DNA of 64,000 bases from Oryzomicrobium sp. (lineage in GTDB: Bacteria > Pseudomonadota > Gammaproteobacteria > Burkholderiales > Rhodocyclaceae), in the NCBI RefSeq assembly GCF_021287045.1, contig NZ_JAJTBG010000004.1, positions 62,001 to 126,000 on the forward strand, written 5' to 3'. Shown piece by piece: positions 45,701-56,090 of this stretch; position 1 is the first letter of the stretch, and each line of letters starts with the position of its first letter. A program made the translations under genes and the position numbers. A model generated the notes under the pieces. It saw only the letters and a program-made list of their open reading frames with translations, made no database searches and was not told the DNA's origin.

Positions 45701-47716
45701 ATGAAGACTCTCTTTGGCCCGGCCGTCTGGCTGATGAACCGTTTGCCCTATCCGCGCAAGTTCCTGCTGCTCGGCGGGGTCGTCTCGGTGGCGGTGCTGC
45801 TGCTCCTGGCCAACCTGTACACCACCCTCAACGGGGTGATCGACCTGTCGCGCAATGAGCTGGGCGCCCTGGATACCCTACGCACCAGCCAGACCCTGGT
45901 GCAGAAGCTGCAGCAGCACCGGGGCATGTCCTCGGCGGTGCTCAACGGCAATGAGGCCATGAAGGCCGATCGGGCGGCTAAGGAAGGGGAGGTGAGCGCG
46001 GCCTTCGAACGCACCGGGCAGGCCCTGGGTGAGCGCCTGGCCGGCGATCCGGACTGGCAGAAACTCAAGGACGACTGGGCCAGGCTGCGCAGCGAAGGAC
46101 TCACCCTGCCGGCGCCGGAAAACCTGGCACGCCACACCCGGTTGATCGACGATCTGCTGATTTTCCAGGTGACCGTTTCTGACGCGCTGGGCCTGACCAT
46201 CGACCCGGACATCGATTCGTTCTATCTGATCGACACCATCGTGCACAAGCTGCCCTCGGCCCTGGAACGCCTCGGCCAACTTCGAGCCCGGGGCGCCGGC
46301 CTCCTCAGCCGCAAGGAGATGAGCGACAGCCAGAAGGTGGACCTGGTGGCCCTGCTCGCCGACCTGGACGCCCAGACCAAGTACTACCGCATCCAGATCG
46401 CCAAGGCCCAGAAGGCCAACGGGGCGGTCAAGGGGCTGATCGGCGATAGCGGCCAGACCTTTCTCGCCGCCGTGGACGGCACTGCCAAGCTGGTGCGCGA
46501 GGACATCCTGGGGGGCCACTTCGCCACCCCGCCCAAGGCCTACTTCGATCAGGTGACGAACGTGATCGACCAGGGCTACAAGCAGATGTTCGATACCCTG
46601 ATCCCGGCCACCGCCACCTTGATCCAGACCCGCATCGACCACGCCCAGCGCAGCCTCTACGTCGCCCTCGGCACCCTGGTGCTGGTGGCCCTTTTGGCCG
46701 CCTGGTTGGCCGCCGGCATGTACCTGTCGGTGATGAAGGGCCTGACCGACTTCGCCCGGGGGGCCTACGTCATGTCCAAGGGCGACCTGACGGTGCGCGT
46801 CAGCGTCGACACCAAGGACGAACTGCAATGTCTGGCCGAAGGCTTCAACGCCCTGGGCGAGGGTTTTTCCAAGCTGATCCGCAAGGTCCAGGAAACCTCG
46901 GGAAAGCTCACCGAATCGTCCCGCCAGGTGGCCGAATCCTCGTCCCAGATCACCGAGGCCACCCAGCAGCAGAGCGACGCTGCCTCCAACATGGCGGCGG
47001 CCGTCGAGGAAATGACCGTGGGCATCGACCACATCAGCCACAGCGCCACCGAGGCCCACGCGCTGTCGGCCCAGGCCGGCGACCTGTCCGAATCCGGCGC
47101 CGGTCGGGTTCAGGCGGTGGTGGCCGAGATCCAGCGGGTGGCCGAATCGGTGGCCGGCTCGGCGACGGTGATCGAAGACCTGGGGCGCCACTCCGAAGGT
47201 ATCTCGGCCATCGTCAACACCATCAAGGAAATCGCCGACCAGACCAACCTGCTGGCCCTCAACGCCGCCATCGAGGCGGCCCGGGCGGGGGAAGCGGGCC
47301 GGGGCTTCGCCGTGGTGGCCGACGAAGTGCGCAAGCTGGCCGAGCGCACCGGCCATTCGACCCAGGAAATCTCCGCCATGATTGCGGCCATCCAGGGCGG
47401 CACCCGGGAGGCGGTAGACAGCATGCAGGGCGGCGTGGAGCGGGTGGACCAGGGCGTGCGCCTGACCGGCGAGGCAGGGGGGGCCATGGGCGAGATCCGC
47501 GCCAGCTCCCAACAGGTGGTGACCATGACCAACGACATCGCCACCTCGCTCAAGGAGCAGAGTGCTGCCGCCACCGAGATCGCCCGCAACGTGGAGCGCA
47601 TCGCCCAGATGGCCGAAGAGACCAGCGCCGCCGCCGCCGGCAATGCCGACACCTCGGCCCACCTGCAAGCCCTGGCCCTGGAGATGCAGGACGAGGTGCG
47701 CCACTTCAAGCTGTGA
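45701..47716 (+). CDS. Methyl-accepting chemotaxis protein (first of tandem pair)
   Basis: 671 aa. TM1 at about residues 22-42, a ~280-residue periplasmic helical domain with [14 protein letters not shown], resembling nitrate/nitrite-sensing (NIT-like) helices, TM2 at about 322-345, HAMP to about 400, and the signalling tip near 507 ([23 protein letters not shown]). No C-terminal CheR-binding pentapeptide. Ligand unknown. The next gene encodes a protein of identical length with domains in identical register, so the pair arose by duplication. Confidence 0.93.
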   Translation: MKTLFGPAVWLMNRLPYPRKFLLLGGVVSVAVLLLLANLYTTLNGVIDLSRNELGALDTLRTSQTLVQKLQQHRGMSSAVLNGNEAMKADRAAKEGEVSAAFERTGQALGERLAGDPDWQKLKDDWARLRSEGLTLPAPENLARHTRLIDDLLIFQVTVSDALGLTIDPDIDSFYLIDTIVHKLPSALERLGQLRARGAGLLSRKEMSDSQKVDLVALLADLDAQTKYYRIQIAKAQKANGAVKGLIGDSGQTFLAAVDGTAKLVREDILGGHFATPPKAYFDQVTNVIDQGYKQMFDTLIPATATLIQTRIDHAQRSLYVALGTLVLVALLAAWLAAGMYLSVMKGLTDFARGAYVMSKGDLTVRVSVDTKDELQCLAEGFNALGEGFSKLIRKVQETSGKLTESSRQVAESSSQITEATQQQSDAASNMAAAVEEMTVGIDHISHSATEAHALSAQAGDLSESGAGRVQAVVAEIQRVAESVAGSATVIEDLGRHSEGISAIVNTIKEIADQTNLLALNAAIEAARAGEAGRGFAVVADEVRKLAERTGHSTQEISAMIAAIQGGTREAVDSMQGGVERVDQGVRLTGEAGGAMGEIRASSQQVVTMTNDIATSLKEQSAAATEIARNVERIAQMAEETSAAAAGNADTSAHLQALALEMQDEVRHFKL

Positions 47717-48070
47717 TCCCGTTGGTGGCGTTTGCCGAACGCAACGCCTGGCGCGGATTTTAGAGATACCACCGCCAAGATCCGCGCTGGATGCGGCGTT
47801 CCGCGATGCCGGTCTGAAACCCCGCGTCCCTTCTTGAGTTTTGGGCAGTGCCCAAAAAGACCGCTTGGCAACAAGCGGTCTTTTTGCATTTGGGAGTCGG
47901 TACGATAGCGATTTCCGCCAGGCAAATCTGATCTGGATGAAAGACGCTGGTGGGGAGCGTTCTTAAAATCAACAATAACGTCGTCCGTTTGCCGTAGCGC
48001 CATCGGAAGCGATGGACGAGTGACGGGGAAAACGAATCAAAGCAAACAGAAAATCTTGGGGGATCGTTTC
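47717..48070. other. Intergenic region between the two chemoreceptor genes
   Basis: 354 bp with one strong terminator (47854-47885). Beyond it I see no clear promoter; a TAAA at about 47964 and GCCG at about 47992 are too far apart for a sigma28 promoter. Confidence 0.5.
47854..47885 (+). terminator. Terminator between the chemoreceptor genes
   Basis: AAAAAGACCGCTT pairs perfectly with AAGCGGTCTTTTT around a 6-base loop, ending in T5. The two receptors are therefore probably separate transcripts. Confidence 0.92.
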
Positions 48071-50086
48071 ATGTCGCTATTTCTCGCGCCTGCCGTGGCG
48101 CTCATGAACCGCCTACGCTATGGGCGCAAATTCGCCGTGATCGGCGTCGTGGCCCTGGCCGCCATCGCCATCGTCTTTGCCGGCCTCTTCATCCAGTTGC
48201 GCCAGGTCATTACCCAGTCCCAACTCGAACTGGAGGGCATCGAGCTGCTCCAGCCCTTTGGCTCGGTGATCCAGGCCAGCCAGCAGCACCGGGGCCTGTC
48301 CGGCGGGGTGCTGGGGGGCAACGGGGCCCTCAAGGCCAAGCTCGACCAGCGCACCGCCGACATCGCCCGCATCCTGGGGCAACTGGACGGGCGCCTGCCG
48401 CCGGAACTGCGCGGCAGCCAGCGCTGGGCCTCGATCCAGGAGCAATGGCAAGCGATCCAGGGCGACGGCCTGTCCTGGGTGGCGAGCGAGAACATCGCCG
48501 CCCACACCCGGCTGATCGACAGCCTGCTGCTGATGCAGACGGATGCGGCCGATCATTTCCGCATCACCGTGGACCCGGACATGGGTAGCTACTACCTGCT
48601 GGAGACGGCGGTGGTGAAGCTGCCCTCCATGCTCGAACGGTTGGGCCAGACCCGGGCCCAGGGCACCGCCATCCTGGCCAAGAAGCAGATCGTCGACGCC
48701 CAGAAGGTGAGCCTGGGGGTCCTGGCCGCCCAGGTGCGGGAGACCTTGCGCTTCCTCAATTTCAACCTGGACAAGGCGGCGGCCCTCAACCCCCGGGTGC
48801 GGGACACCCTGCTCGCCAGCGCCAAGGACATTTCCGCCGGGGCCGAGGAAGTGGTGGGCCTGGTGAGCCAGGACCTGCTGACCGGCGCCCTGAACAACGA
48901 TTCCACCGCCTTCTACGAAATGGTCACCAAGGCCATCGACAAGGGCTACACCCAGTATTTCGACACCCTGCTGCCTACCGCCCAGCAACTGATCCGAGTC
49001 CGCATCCGGCACGCCGAGGAAACCCTGGCGATCGCCGTGGCGGCTACGGTCCTGCTCGCCTTGCTGTTCTCGTACCTGGCCGCCGGGGTGGCCCGGGCGG
49101 TGGGCGAGAGCATCGGCACGGTGGCCGACGGGGCGCGGCGCATCGCCGCCGGCGATCTGGGCGCCCGGGTCGAGGTGAAGAGCCGGGACGAGATGCACGC
49201 CGTGGGCGAGAGCTTCAATCAGGTGGCCGATTCCTTCGCCACCCTGGTGCGCAACGTGCAAAGCAGCGCCGGCCGCCTGGCCGAGGCGTCGGAAGGACTG
49301 GCCCGCTCCAGCCGGGAGATTTCCCTGTCCACCCAGAGCCAGAGCGAAGCGGCGTCGTCCATGGCCGCCTCGGTGCAGCAGATGAGCGTCGGGGTGGATC
49401 ACATTAGCCATAACGCCGACGCCACCCGGGCCCTGTCCGCCGAGGCCGAGACCATGTCCGGCCAGGGGACGGAGGTGGTGGGCGGCGTGGTGCGGGGCAT
49501 CGAGGCCATCGCCGAGGTGGTGCACCGCTCGTCCTCCGCCATGGCGGACCTGGGGCGCCACTCCGAGGGCATCACCGCCATCGTCAATACCATCAAGGAA
49601 ATCGCCGACCAGACCAACCTGCTGGCCCTCAATGCCGCCATCGAGGCCGCCCGGGCCGGTGAGGCCGGGCGCGGCTTCGCCGTGGTGGCCGACGAGGTGC
49701 GCAAGCTGGCCGAGCGCACCGGCCACTCGACCCAGGAAATCGCCGCCATGGTGGACGCTATCCAGAACGGCGTGCGGGAGGCGGTGATCGGCATGGACGA
49801 GGGGGTGGCCCGGGTCGGCGACGGGGTGCGCCTCACCGGCGAGGCCGGCGACACCATGGTGCGGCTCCAGGGGGGCGCCCGGGAAGTGGCGGGGAAGGTG
49901 GAGGAAATCACCGACGCCCTGCGCGAACAGAGCGCCGCCGCCCAGGAAATCGCCCGTAACGTGGAGCGCATCGCCCAGATGGCCGAGGAAAACAGCGCGG
50001 CGGTGGCTGAGAACGCCGGCACCGCCGGGGAGCTGGAATCCCTGGCCGAGTACTTGCAGGGCGAGGTGGGGCGTTTCCGCTTCTGA
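48071..50086 (+). CDS. Methyl-accepting chemotaxis protein (second of tandem pair)
   Basis: 671 aa from the ATG at 48071 (GGGGGA upstream); an earlier GTG at 48020 is less likely. TM1 about 24-44, periplasmic domain with [16 protein letters not shown]2 about 319-340, HAMP, and signalling tip near residue 507, the same register as the upstream receptor. The two share a 44-bp identical stretch at the tip and differ most in the periplasmic domain, suggesting different ligands. No pentapeptide tail. Confidence 0.93.
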   Translation: MSLFLAPAVALMNRLRYGRKFAVIGVVALAAIAIVFAGLFIQLRQVITQSQLELEGIELLQPFGSVIQASQQHRGLSGGVLGGNGALKAKLDQRTADIARILGQLDGRLPPELRGSQRWASIQEQWQAIQGDGLSWVASENIAAHTRLIDSLLLMQTDAADHFRITVDPDMGSYYLLETAVVKLPSMLERLGQTRAQGTAILAKKQIVDAQKVSLGVLAAQVRETLRFLNFNLDKAAALNPRVRDTLLASAKDISAGAEEVVGLVSQDLLTGALNNDSTAFYEMVTKAIDKGYTQYFDTLLPTAQQLIRVRIRHAEETLAIAVAATVLLALLFSYLAAGVARAVGESIGTVADGARRIAAGDLGARVEVKSRDEMHAVGESFNQVADSFATLVRNVQSSAGRLAEASEGLARSSREISLSTQSQSEAASSMAASVQQMSVGVDHISHNADATRALSAEAETMSGQGTEVVGGVVRGIEAIAEVVHRSSSAMADLGRHSEGITAIVNTIKEIADQTNLLALNAAIEAARAGEAGRGFAVVADEVRKLAERTGHSTQEIAAMVDAIQNGVREAVIGMDEGVARVGDGVRLTGEAGDTMVRLQGGAREVAGKVEEITDALREQSAAAQEIARNVERIAQMAEENSAAVAENAGTAGELESLAEYLQGEVGRFRF

Positions 50087-50151
50087 GGCGCCCCCGCGGC
50101 GCAGGCGGGGCCGCTGTCCGGTTGAAGCGGGTCCGCGCGGGTGGGCGCGCT

Positions 50152-50493
50152 TCAGGCGCCGTGCCAGCGCCCCCAGCCCAGCACCAGCAGCACCGCCAGC
50201 GCCAGCCACACGGCGGTGGCGGCTCCCAGGGCGGGGATCAGGGGCAAGCGGTCCAGCAGTACATACAGGGACCCCAGGTAGCCCAGGTAGGGCAGCACCG
50301 CCCACAGGCCGAACAGCACCGTGGCCTTCAAGTCGGCGGTGCCGCGTTCGCTGCCGACGATGTAGTGGGCGATCAGGGCAAAGGTGGGGAAGAGGGGGAC
50401 CAGGCCGGCGATGTAGTAGTTGCGGGTCTTGGCCAGCAGGGCGATCAGCAGCACCACCACGGCGCCGAGCAGGGCTTTGAGGGCGAGGGCCAT
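50152..50493 (-). CDS. GlpM family membrane protein
   Basis: 113 aa, four predicted membrane helices. LAKTRNYYIAGLVPLFPTFALIAHYIVGSER, split over two helices, is the recognisable GlpM pattern. GlpM in Pseudomonas affects alginate production; its biochemical role is unknown. It follows the K+ channel gene by 25 bp on the same strand and is likely cotranscribed. Confidence 0.82.
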   Translation of the reverse strand: MALALKALLGAVVVLLIALLAKTRNYYIAGLVPLFPTFALIAHYIVGSERGTADLKATVLFGLWAVLPYLGYLGSLYVLLDRLPLIPALGAATAVWLALAVLLVLGWGRWHGA

Positions 50494-50518
50494 GCGGATT
50501 GTCGGAGGCTTTCCGGGG

Positions 50519-51550
50519 TCAGGCGATCATGGCGATCAAGGCTTCTTCCAGCTCGATGCGCCCCACCGGGCTGGCCATGGCGATCAGCACGTGGCCGGGC
50601 TGCAATTCGAAATCCTTGGCCGGGTTGAACATCCACTCGCTGCCTATGCGCACCGCCAGCAGCACGTACTCGGAGCTGCGCAGGGCCAGCTTGCCCAGGG
50701 GGGTGGAGGTGAAGCTGAGGGGCACCGGCACTTCCTCGACCCGCAGGCGCTTTTCCGACTTGAGCATTTCGTCGAGAAAGGACACCACATTGGGCCGCAC
50801 CATCAGCGAGGCCAGGCGCATCCCGCCGGTGGTGTCGGGGGCGAAGATGGCGTCGGCGCCGGCCTTCTTCATCTTCTCGACGTTGCGTGCCTCCTGGCAG
50901 CGGGCCACCACCCGCAGCCGCGGGTTGAGCTGCTTGGCGGTGATGATGATCATCAGGTTGCGCGAATCGTCGCCGGTGACGGCGAACACCCCAGCGGCGG
51001 CGCCGATGCCGGCCTTCTCCAGCACGTCGTCGTCGGAGGCGTCGCCGTGCAGGGCGAGCAGTCCGGGGAATTTCTCCCGGTTGGCGGCCAGAGTCTCGCC
51101 ATTCTCCTCAAGGGCGACGAAGTGCCGGTTGGTGCTTTCCAGTTCCCGCCCCACGTTGCGCCCCACCCGGCCGAAGCCGCAGACGATGTAGTGGTCCTTG
51201 AGCTGGCGGATCGTCTTGTCCATGCGTTTTCTCTTCAAAGTGCCGTTCAGGTCCGATTCCAGCACCATCACCGTCACCGACGAGAACAGGAACGACAGGG
51301 TGCCGGCGCCGAGCATGCCGATGAACACGGTGAACATCCGCGCCGGCGGATTGTCCGTCATCTCGATGATTTCACCGAAACCGATGGTGGTGACGGTGAT
51401 GAAGGTCATGTAGAAGCAGTCGAACCAGCTGTAGCGGCCGCCGGTCAGAAGGTGGTAGCCGAGGGTGCCGATGACGTGCACCAGGGCGAACAATGCCAGG
51501 GCGCCCTGCAAGTAGCGCAGCACGTTGCTCGGTTCGCGTTGCGAGGCCAT
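50519..51550 (-). CDS. Potassium channel with RCK/TrkA-N domain
   Basis: 343 aa. TM1 (about residues 14-35), pore loop with selectivity filter [11 protein letters not shown]2 (about 72-95), then an RCK domain opening [17 protein letters not shown] (nucleotide-binding GxGxxG) and a C-terminal TrkA-C domain (about 255-340). It resembles MthK/Kch-type K+ channels gated by ligands at the RCK ring. The terminal AMIA overlaps nothing; glpM-like gene follows. Confidence 0.93.
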   Translation of the reverse strand: MASQREPSNVLRYLQGALALFALVHVIGTLGYHLLTGGRYSWFDCFYMTFITVTTIGFGEIIEMTDNPPARMFTVFIGMLGAGTLSFLFSSVTVMVLESDLNGTLKRKRMDKTIRQLKDHYIVCGFGRVGRNVGRELESTNRHFVALEENGETLAANREKFPGLLALHGDASDDDVLEKAGIGAAAGVFAVTGDDSRNLMIIITAKQLNPRLRVVARCQEARNVEKMKKAGADAIFAPDTTGGMRLASLMVRPNVVSFLDEMLKSEKRLRVEEVPVPLSFTSTPLGKLALRSSEYVLLAVRIGSEWMFNPAKDFELQPGHVLIAMASPVGRIELEEALIAMIA

Positions 51551-51592
51551 GGGCGGAAGAGGGGGAGGTGAGGGCGGTCGGGGCGATTCGGC

Positions 51593-52147
51593 TCAGGAAG
51601 AAGACGCGGTGCGATGCCGCGCGCGGCGGGCGTGCCAGGCACGCACCAGATAGTAGCGCCAGCCGGCGCGCACGATAGCGTATCCCGATGCCGCCAGCAA
51701 GGCGGCCAGCAGCACCAGCCCCACCCCCAGGGGCTTGCCCAGGGCCAGGGCCCAGTGGGCCATGGCCTCGACCCAGGCGAGCAACTGGCCGCCGTCGAAT
51801 TCCGGCGGGCTGACGAAGGTGGCGCTGCCGTCCCCCAGCACCAGCCGGCCCAGTTCGAAGGCCACCAGGTAAAGGGGCACGATGGTAAAGGGGTTGGTGT
51901 ACAGGGTGGTGAACAGGGCGAGGGGCAGGTTCACCCTCAGGAAGACGCAGCAGATGGCCGCGCCGAGCATCTGGAAGGGGCCCGGGATCAGCCCGCAGAA
52001 CAGGCCCACGGCGATGCCCCCGGCGGCCGAGTGGCGGTTGAGGTGCCACAGGCGGGGGTGGAGCAGGGTGCCGGCGAAGGGGCGCAGCCAGCGGTTGCCG
52101 TGGACCGATTCGTGGTGGGGCAGGAAGCGTTTGAAGATTTTGCGCAT
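51593..52147 (-). CDS. DUF2062 membrane protein
   Basis: 184 aa from the ATG at 52147. Conserved DUF2062 pattern: HPRLWHLNRHSAAGGIAVG, FCGLIPGPFQM and TTLYTNPFTIVPLYL, with three or four membrane helices. The family is uncharacterised. Divergent from comEC, an arrangement common in betaproteobacteria; usually found next to lolCD, from which it is separated here by the chemoreceptor, GlpM and channel genes. Confidence 0.85.
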   Translation of the reverse strand: MRKIFKRFLPHHESVHGNRWLRPFAGTLLHPRLWHLNRHSAAGGIAVGLFCGLIPGPFQMLGAAICCVFLRVNLPLALFTTLYTNPFTIVPLYLVAFELGRLVLGDGSATFVSPPEFDGGQLLAWVEAMAHWALALGKPLGVGLVLLAALLAASGYAIVRAGWRYYLVRAWHARRARHRTASSS

Positions 52148-52285
52148 GGCTCGGAAATAGTAGCGAGAAAACGGGCGGGAAGCCGGACAAACCGTGGACG
52201 GGGGCTTTCCGGGGCGTTGCCGATCGGGGTGGCGCCGCTTTGGCGGCCCAGGCATGGAGCGGGCTTTCTGGTTTAATTGAATGTC

Positions 52286-54754
52286 ATGAGACTGGCGTCC
52301 CTATCCTTTGCCCTGGGCGTGCTGCTGCTCCAGGCCCAGCCCAGGTTGCCCGGCTGGCCCTGGGCGCTGCTGTTGCTGCTGTCCGGCGCGGGCGTGCTGG
52401 CGGCGGCGTGGCAGACCCGGGTTGCCGAGGCCCGCCGCCGCGCCCTGAGCCTGACGGCCCTGGCCACCCTCCTGGCCGTCCTCGGTTTCTCCTGGGCCGG
52501 CTGGCGGGCCGACGACGCCCTCTCCCGCCAGCTGGCGGTAGCGGACGAGGGGCGGGATTTCGTCGTCACCGGCATCGTCACCCGCATGCCCCAGGCCATG
52601 TCCTGGGGCGTCCGCTTCGAGTTGGAGGTCGAGCAGATGCAGGGTGCCGGCCTGTTGGGAAAAGAGCCGGGGCCCGCCGTCATGCCGCGTCGCCTGTCCC
52701 TGGGTTGGTGGGAGGCGCGCCGCGCCGACAGCCTGGCGGGCCGGGACGCCCGGTCCACGCCGGAGCTGCATTCCGGCGAACGCTGGCGCATGACCGTGCG
52801 CCTCAAGCGCCCCCACGGTCTGCGCAACCCGGGGGGCTTCGACGCCGAGGCCTGGATGGTGGAGCGGGGCATCGACGCCAGCGGGGCGGTGCGCCTGGTG
52901 CCGGTGCGGCTGTCGGCCTTCGTCGCCCGGCCGGACACGATCATCGAGCGGCTGCGCGAAATGGCGCGGGACCGCTTCCTGGCTGTCCTGCCGCGGCCGG
53001 ACTACCCCTGGGGCGGTATCCTCGCCGCTCTGGCGGTGGGGGACCAGCAGGCGGTGGATAGCGGGCAGTGGCGCGTCTTTGCCCGCACCGGCACCACCCA
53101 CCTGATGTCCATATCCGGCCTCCACGTCACCCTGGTGGCCGGGCTGGTGGCGGCCCTGGCCGGCGCCCTGTGGCGCCGCCATCCCCGGGCCCCATTGCTC
53201 CTGGCGACGCCCCGGGCGGCGGCCTTGGCCGGCATGGTGGCGGCCCTGGTCTACACCTTGCTGGCCGGCGCCGGCGTGCCGGCCCTGCGCACCCTGATCA
53301 TGGTGGTGGTGGCCGGCCTGGCGGTGGTATGCGGACGGGCCACCCGGGTCAGCCGGGTGCTGGCGGCGGCGCTAGTGGCCGTGCTGGTGCTCGATCCCTG
53401 GGCCGTGCTGGTGCCGGGATTCTGGCTTTCCTATGGTGCCGTGGGGGCGCTGCTCTACGTGGGCGGTGGGCGAATTGAGCTTGCCCGGGACGAAGAGGGC
53501 GGCACCACCCGGACGTGGCGCGGCCGGATGCGGCTGGCCCTGGCCCGCTTCGGCCTGGCCCAGTGGACCGCCACCCTGGCGACCCTGCCCCTGGTCCTCT
53601 TCTTCTTCCAGCAATTCTCCCTGGTGTCGCCCCTGGCCAACGCCGTGGCCATCCCTGTGATCAGCTTTGTGGTCACGCCCCTGACCCTGCTTGCGGCGCT
53701 GCTGCCGGTGGACAGCCTGCTATGGCTGGCCCATGCCGTGCTGTCTCCCCTGATGTCCCTGCTCGTCTGGCTGGCGGATCTCCCCCTGGCGGTGTGGTCG
53801 CCCCCGGCGCCGCCGATCTGGAGCATGGCCCTGGCGGTGGCCGGGCTGCTCTTGCTGCTGGCGCCCCGGGGGCTGCCCGGGCGGCTGGCCGGTGCCTTGC
53901 TGCTATTGCCCCTGGTTACCTGGCCGGTGCCCCGGCCCGGCGCGGGGGAAGCCTGGGTCACCGTGCTCGACGTGGGCCAGGGGTTGGCGGTGGTGGTGCG
54001 CACGGCTGGCCACGTGCTGGCCTACGATACCGGCCCGGCCTGGGGCGAAACCGATGCCGGCGAGCGGGTGGTGGCGCCCTACCTGCGCACCCTTGGGGTG
54101 GGGCGGCTCGATGCCCTGGTGGTGACCCATTCCGACCGGGACCACTCCGGCGGCGCCCTGTCGGTGCTGCAGGCATTTCCCACCGCCTGGCTGGTGGACA
54201 CCCTGCCCGAGGCCCACCCCGCCCATGCCTTCGGCGTGCCGCGGGACCTGTGCGAGCACGGGCTGGCCTGGGAGTGGGACGGGGTGCGCTTCACCGTCCT
54301 CCATCCGCCCCGGGAAGCCGTGGCGCCGGGCATCAAGCCCAACCGGCAGAGCTGCGTGATGACGGTGGATGCAGCCGGGCGACGCCTGCTCCTGGCGGCC
54401 GACCTGGAAATCCCCGACGAGGCCGCCGTGCTGCGCCGGGGCGGCCCGGAACTGCGCGCCGACGTGCTGGTGGCGCCCCACCACGGCGGCGCCAGCGCCT
54501 CGTCCCCGGCGTTCGTCGGGGCCGTGCGGCCGGACCAGGTGGTGTTCTCCGCCGGCTACCGCAACCGTTTTTCCCATCCCCGCCCCGAGGTGGTGGAGCG
54601 CTACCGGGAGATCGGCAGCACCGTGTGGCGGACCGACCAGGACGGCGCCGTCACCTTCCGCCTGGGAGTCGATGGGGTGTCCGGCAGTTCCGAGCGCCAG
54701 GACCGGCCGCGTTACTGGGCGGCCCGCCAGGAAATGTCAGGAATGCCGAGATAG
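52286..54754 (+). CDS. comEC: DNA internalization/competence protein ComEC/Rec2
   Basis: 822 aa from the ATG at 52286. An N-terminal DUF4131 region with helices, a central competence domain of many membrane helices (TTHLMSISGLHVTLVAGLVA), and a C-terminal metallo-beta-lactamase-like domain with VLDVGQGLAVVV, THSDRDHSGG and APHHGGASASS. ComEC forms the inner-membrane DNA channel of natural transformation and the lactamase-like domain may degrade one strand. All expected motifs are present, so it appears functional. Confidence 0.95.
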   Translation: MRLASLSFALGVLLLQAQPRLPGWPWALLLLLSGAGVLAAAWQTRVAEARRRALSLTALATLLAVLGFSWAGWRADDALSRQLAVADEGRDFVVTGIVTRMPQAMSWGVRFELEVEQMQGAGLLGKEPGPAVMPRRLSLGWWEARRADSLAGRDARSTPELHSGERWRMTVRLKRPHGLRNPGGFDAEAWMVERGIDASGAVRLVPVRLSAFVARPDTIIERLREMARDRFLAVLPRPDYPWGGILAALAVGDQQAVDSGQWRVFARTGTTHLMSISGLHVTLVAGLVAALAGALWRRHPRAPLLLATPRAAALAGMVAALVYTLLAGAGVPALRTLIMVVVAGLAVVCGRATRVSRVLAAALVAVLVLDPWAVLVPGFWLSYGAVGALLYVGGGRIELARDEEGGTTRTWRGRMRLALARFGLAQWTATLATLPLVLFFFQQFSLVSPLANAVAIPVISFVVTPLTLLAALLPVDSLLWLAHAVLSPLMSLLVWLADLPLAVWSPPAPPIWSMALAVAGLLLLLAPRGLPGRLAGALLLLPLVTWPVPRPGAGEAWVTVLDVGQGLAVVVRTAGHVLAYDTGPAWGETDAGERVVAPYLRTLGVGRLDALVVTHSDRDHSGGALSVLQAFPTAWLVDTLPEAHPAHAFGVPRDLCEHGLAWEWDGVRFTVLHPPREAVAPGIKPNRQSCVMTVDAAGRRLLLAADLEIPDEAAVLRRGGPELRADVLVAPHHGGASASSPAFVGAVRPDQVVFSAGYRNRFSHPRPEVVERYREIGSTVWRTDQDGAVTFRLGVDGVSGSSERQDRPRYWAARQEMSGMPR

Positions 54755-55173
54755 CGACGATTGTTGCCGCGTTAGGTGTGAAATTTTCCCTAAGCCCCGC
54801 TGCCGTAAGGACTTTTTTTCTTGTCCACAGAATCTGTGGATAACTTTGTGAATAAGACGGGGATGAATGCCCTAAGTCGCCTCGGGGCAAGGGTTTTTGT
54901 TACTTTGCCTAGAAACCGGGCTGGAAAATTACTTATTTAAAAACAGTGGGTTAATATAATTTTCTGCTTGGCAAGCGGTTTTTGTGACGGGCGGACAAGT
55001 TTTGTTACAGGAAAGGTCGAGGTGTGCATAAGTCAAGCCCCGGGGCGCACTTTTTTTGTTCCGGCGGGCCTTGACAGCCGTGTTTGCCCTTGTCCGCTGG
55101 AGGGGCATGGCGTGAGGGGTCATCCTCATTGGTTATCATGCCCCCTGTCCTGTTTTACGGAATCGATTACGCC
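54755..55173. other. Long AT-rich intergenic region after comEC
   Basis: 419 bp without a credible gene. It holds the DnaA-box-like cluster and an AT-rich tract (54924-54964). No terminator with a clear T-tract and no known RNA are visible. Confidence 0.6.
54821..55031. promoter_or_regulatory. Cluster of DnaA-box-like sites flanking an AT-rich tract
   Basis: Against TTATNCACA/TGTGNATAA: TTGTCCACA (54821-54829, one mismatch), TGTGGATAA (54835-54843), TGTGAATAA (54847-54855) and TGTGCATAA (55023-55031), the last three perfect. Between them lies an A/T-rich stretch (54924-54964). This is the arrangement of a DnaA-binding or origin-like region, though no dnaA or dnaN gene is nearby. Confidence 0.55.
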
Positions 55174-56088
55174 ATGTCCGTCCTGACTCCGCTGCATCGC
55201 TGGTGGACACGTTTCTCCGGCCGCACCGAGCCCCTGGTGCCACGCCAGCGAAGCGTGCTGTGCGCCGATCCCCATGGCCTGCACCGCATGGCCTACACCG
55301 AGTGGGGCGATCCGGCCAATCCCCGGGTGGCGGTGTGCGTCCACGGCCTGACCCGCAACGGGCGCGACTTCGACGAGCTGGCCCGGGCCCTGGCCGCCGA
55401 TTACCGGGTGGTCTGCCCCGACGTGGTGGGACGCGGGCAGAGCGACTGGCTGACGGAGCCGGCCGACTATGGCTTCCCGACCTACATCGCCGATATGGTG
55501 ACCCTGATCGCCCGGCTCGACGTGGAGTCGGTGGATTGGGTCGGCACCTCCATGGGCGGGCTGATCGGCATGCTGCTGGCGGCCCAGAACAAGGCGCCGA
55601 TCCGGCGGCTGGTGCTCAACGACGTGGGGCCAGTGATCACTGCCGAATCCCTGCAACGCATCGGCCAATACGTGGGCAATGCCCCGCGCTTTGCCAGCCT
55701 GGCCGATGCGGTGGCCTATGTGCGTACCGTGTCGGCCCCGTTCGGCAATCTCAGCGATGACCAGTGGCAAGCCCTGACCCGGCATTGCGTGCGCCAGGGC
55801 GAGGACGGAAGCTGGACCATGGTCTACGACCCGGGCATCGGCGCGCCCTTCCGCAACGGCTTTGTCTATGCGGACGTGAATTTATGGGGCTTCTACGAAT
55901 CCCTGCGCCTGCCGGTGCTGGCGATCCGGGGAAAGGAATCGGACCTGCTCACCTCTGAGGTGCACCAGGCCATGGGCGCCCGAGGGCCCCGCGCCTCGCT
56001 GGCGGAAGTCGCCGAAGTGGGGCACGCCCCCATGTTTACCGACGCCGGCCAGATTCGGCTGGTGACCGATTTTTTGCTTCAGGAGTGA
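55174..56088 (+). CDS. Alpha/beta hydrolase
   Basis: 304 aa from the ATG at 55174; one at 55138 is an alternative. Oxyanion region VCVHGLTRNGRDFDEL, nucleophile elbow GTSMGGLIGM (Ser), acid near RGKESDLLT and His in VGHAPMFTD complete the triad. An esterase, lipase or thioesterase of unknown substrate. The next hydrolase gene starts 3 bp after its stop. Confidence 0.88.
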   Translation: MSVLTPLHRWWTRFSGRTEPLVPRQRSVLCADPHGLHRMAYTEWGDPANPRVAVCVHGLTRNGRDFDELARALAADYRVVCPDVVGRGQSDWLTEPADYGFPTYIADMVTLIARLDVESVDWVGTSMGGLIGMLLAAQNKAPIRRLVLNDVGPVITAESLQRIGQYVGNAPRFASLADAVAYVRTVSAPFGNLSDDQWQALTRHCVRQGEDGSWTMVYDPGIGAPFRNGFVYADVNLWGFYESLRLPVLAIRGKESDLLTSEVHQAMGARGPRASLAEVAEVGHAPMFTDAGQIRLVTDFLLQE

Positions 56089-56090
56089 GG

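Noticed and set aside
45314-48070. Sigma28 promoters upstream of the chemoreceptor genes
   Set aside because: No TAAA-N15-GCCGATAA-like arrangement was found; the nearest pair has a spacer of about 23.
54821-55031. Calling this the chromosomal oriC outright
   Set aside because: No origin-linked genes and unfavourable gene orientation; kept only as a DnaA-box cluster.
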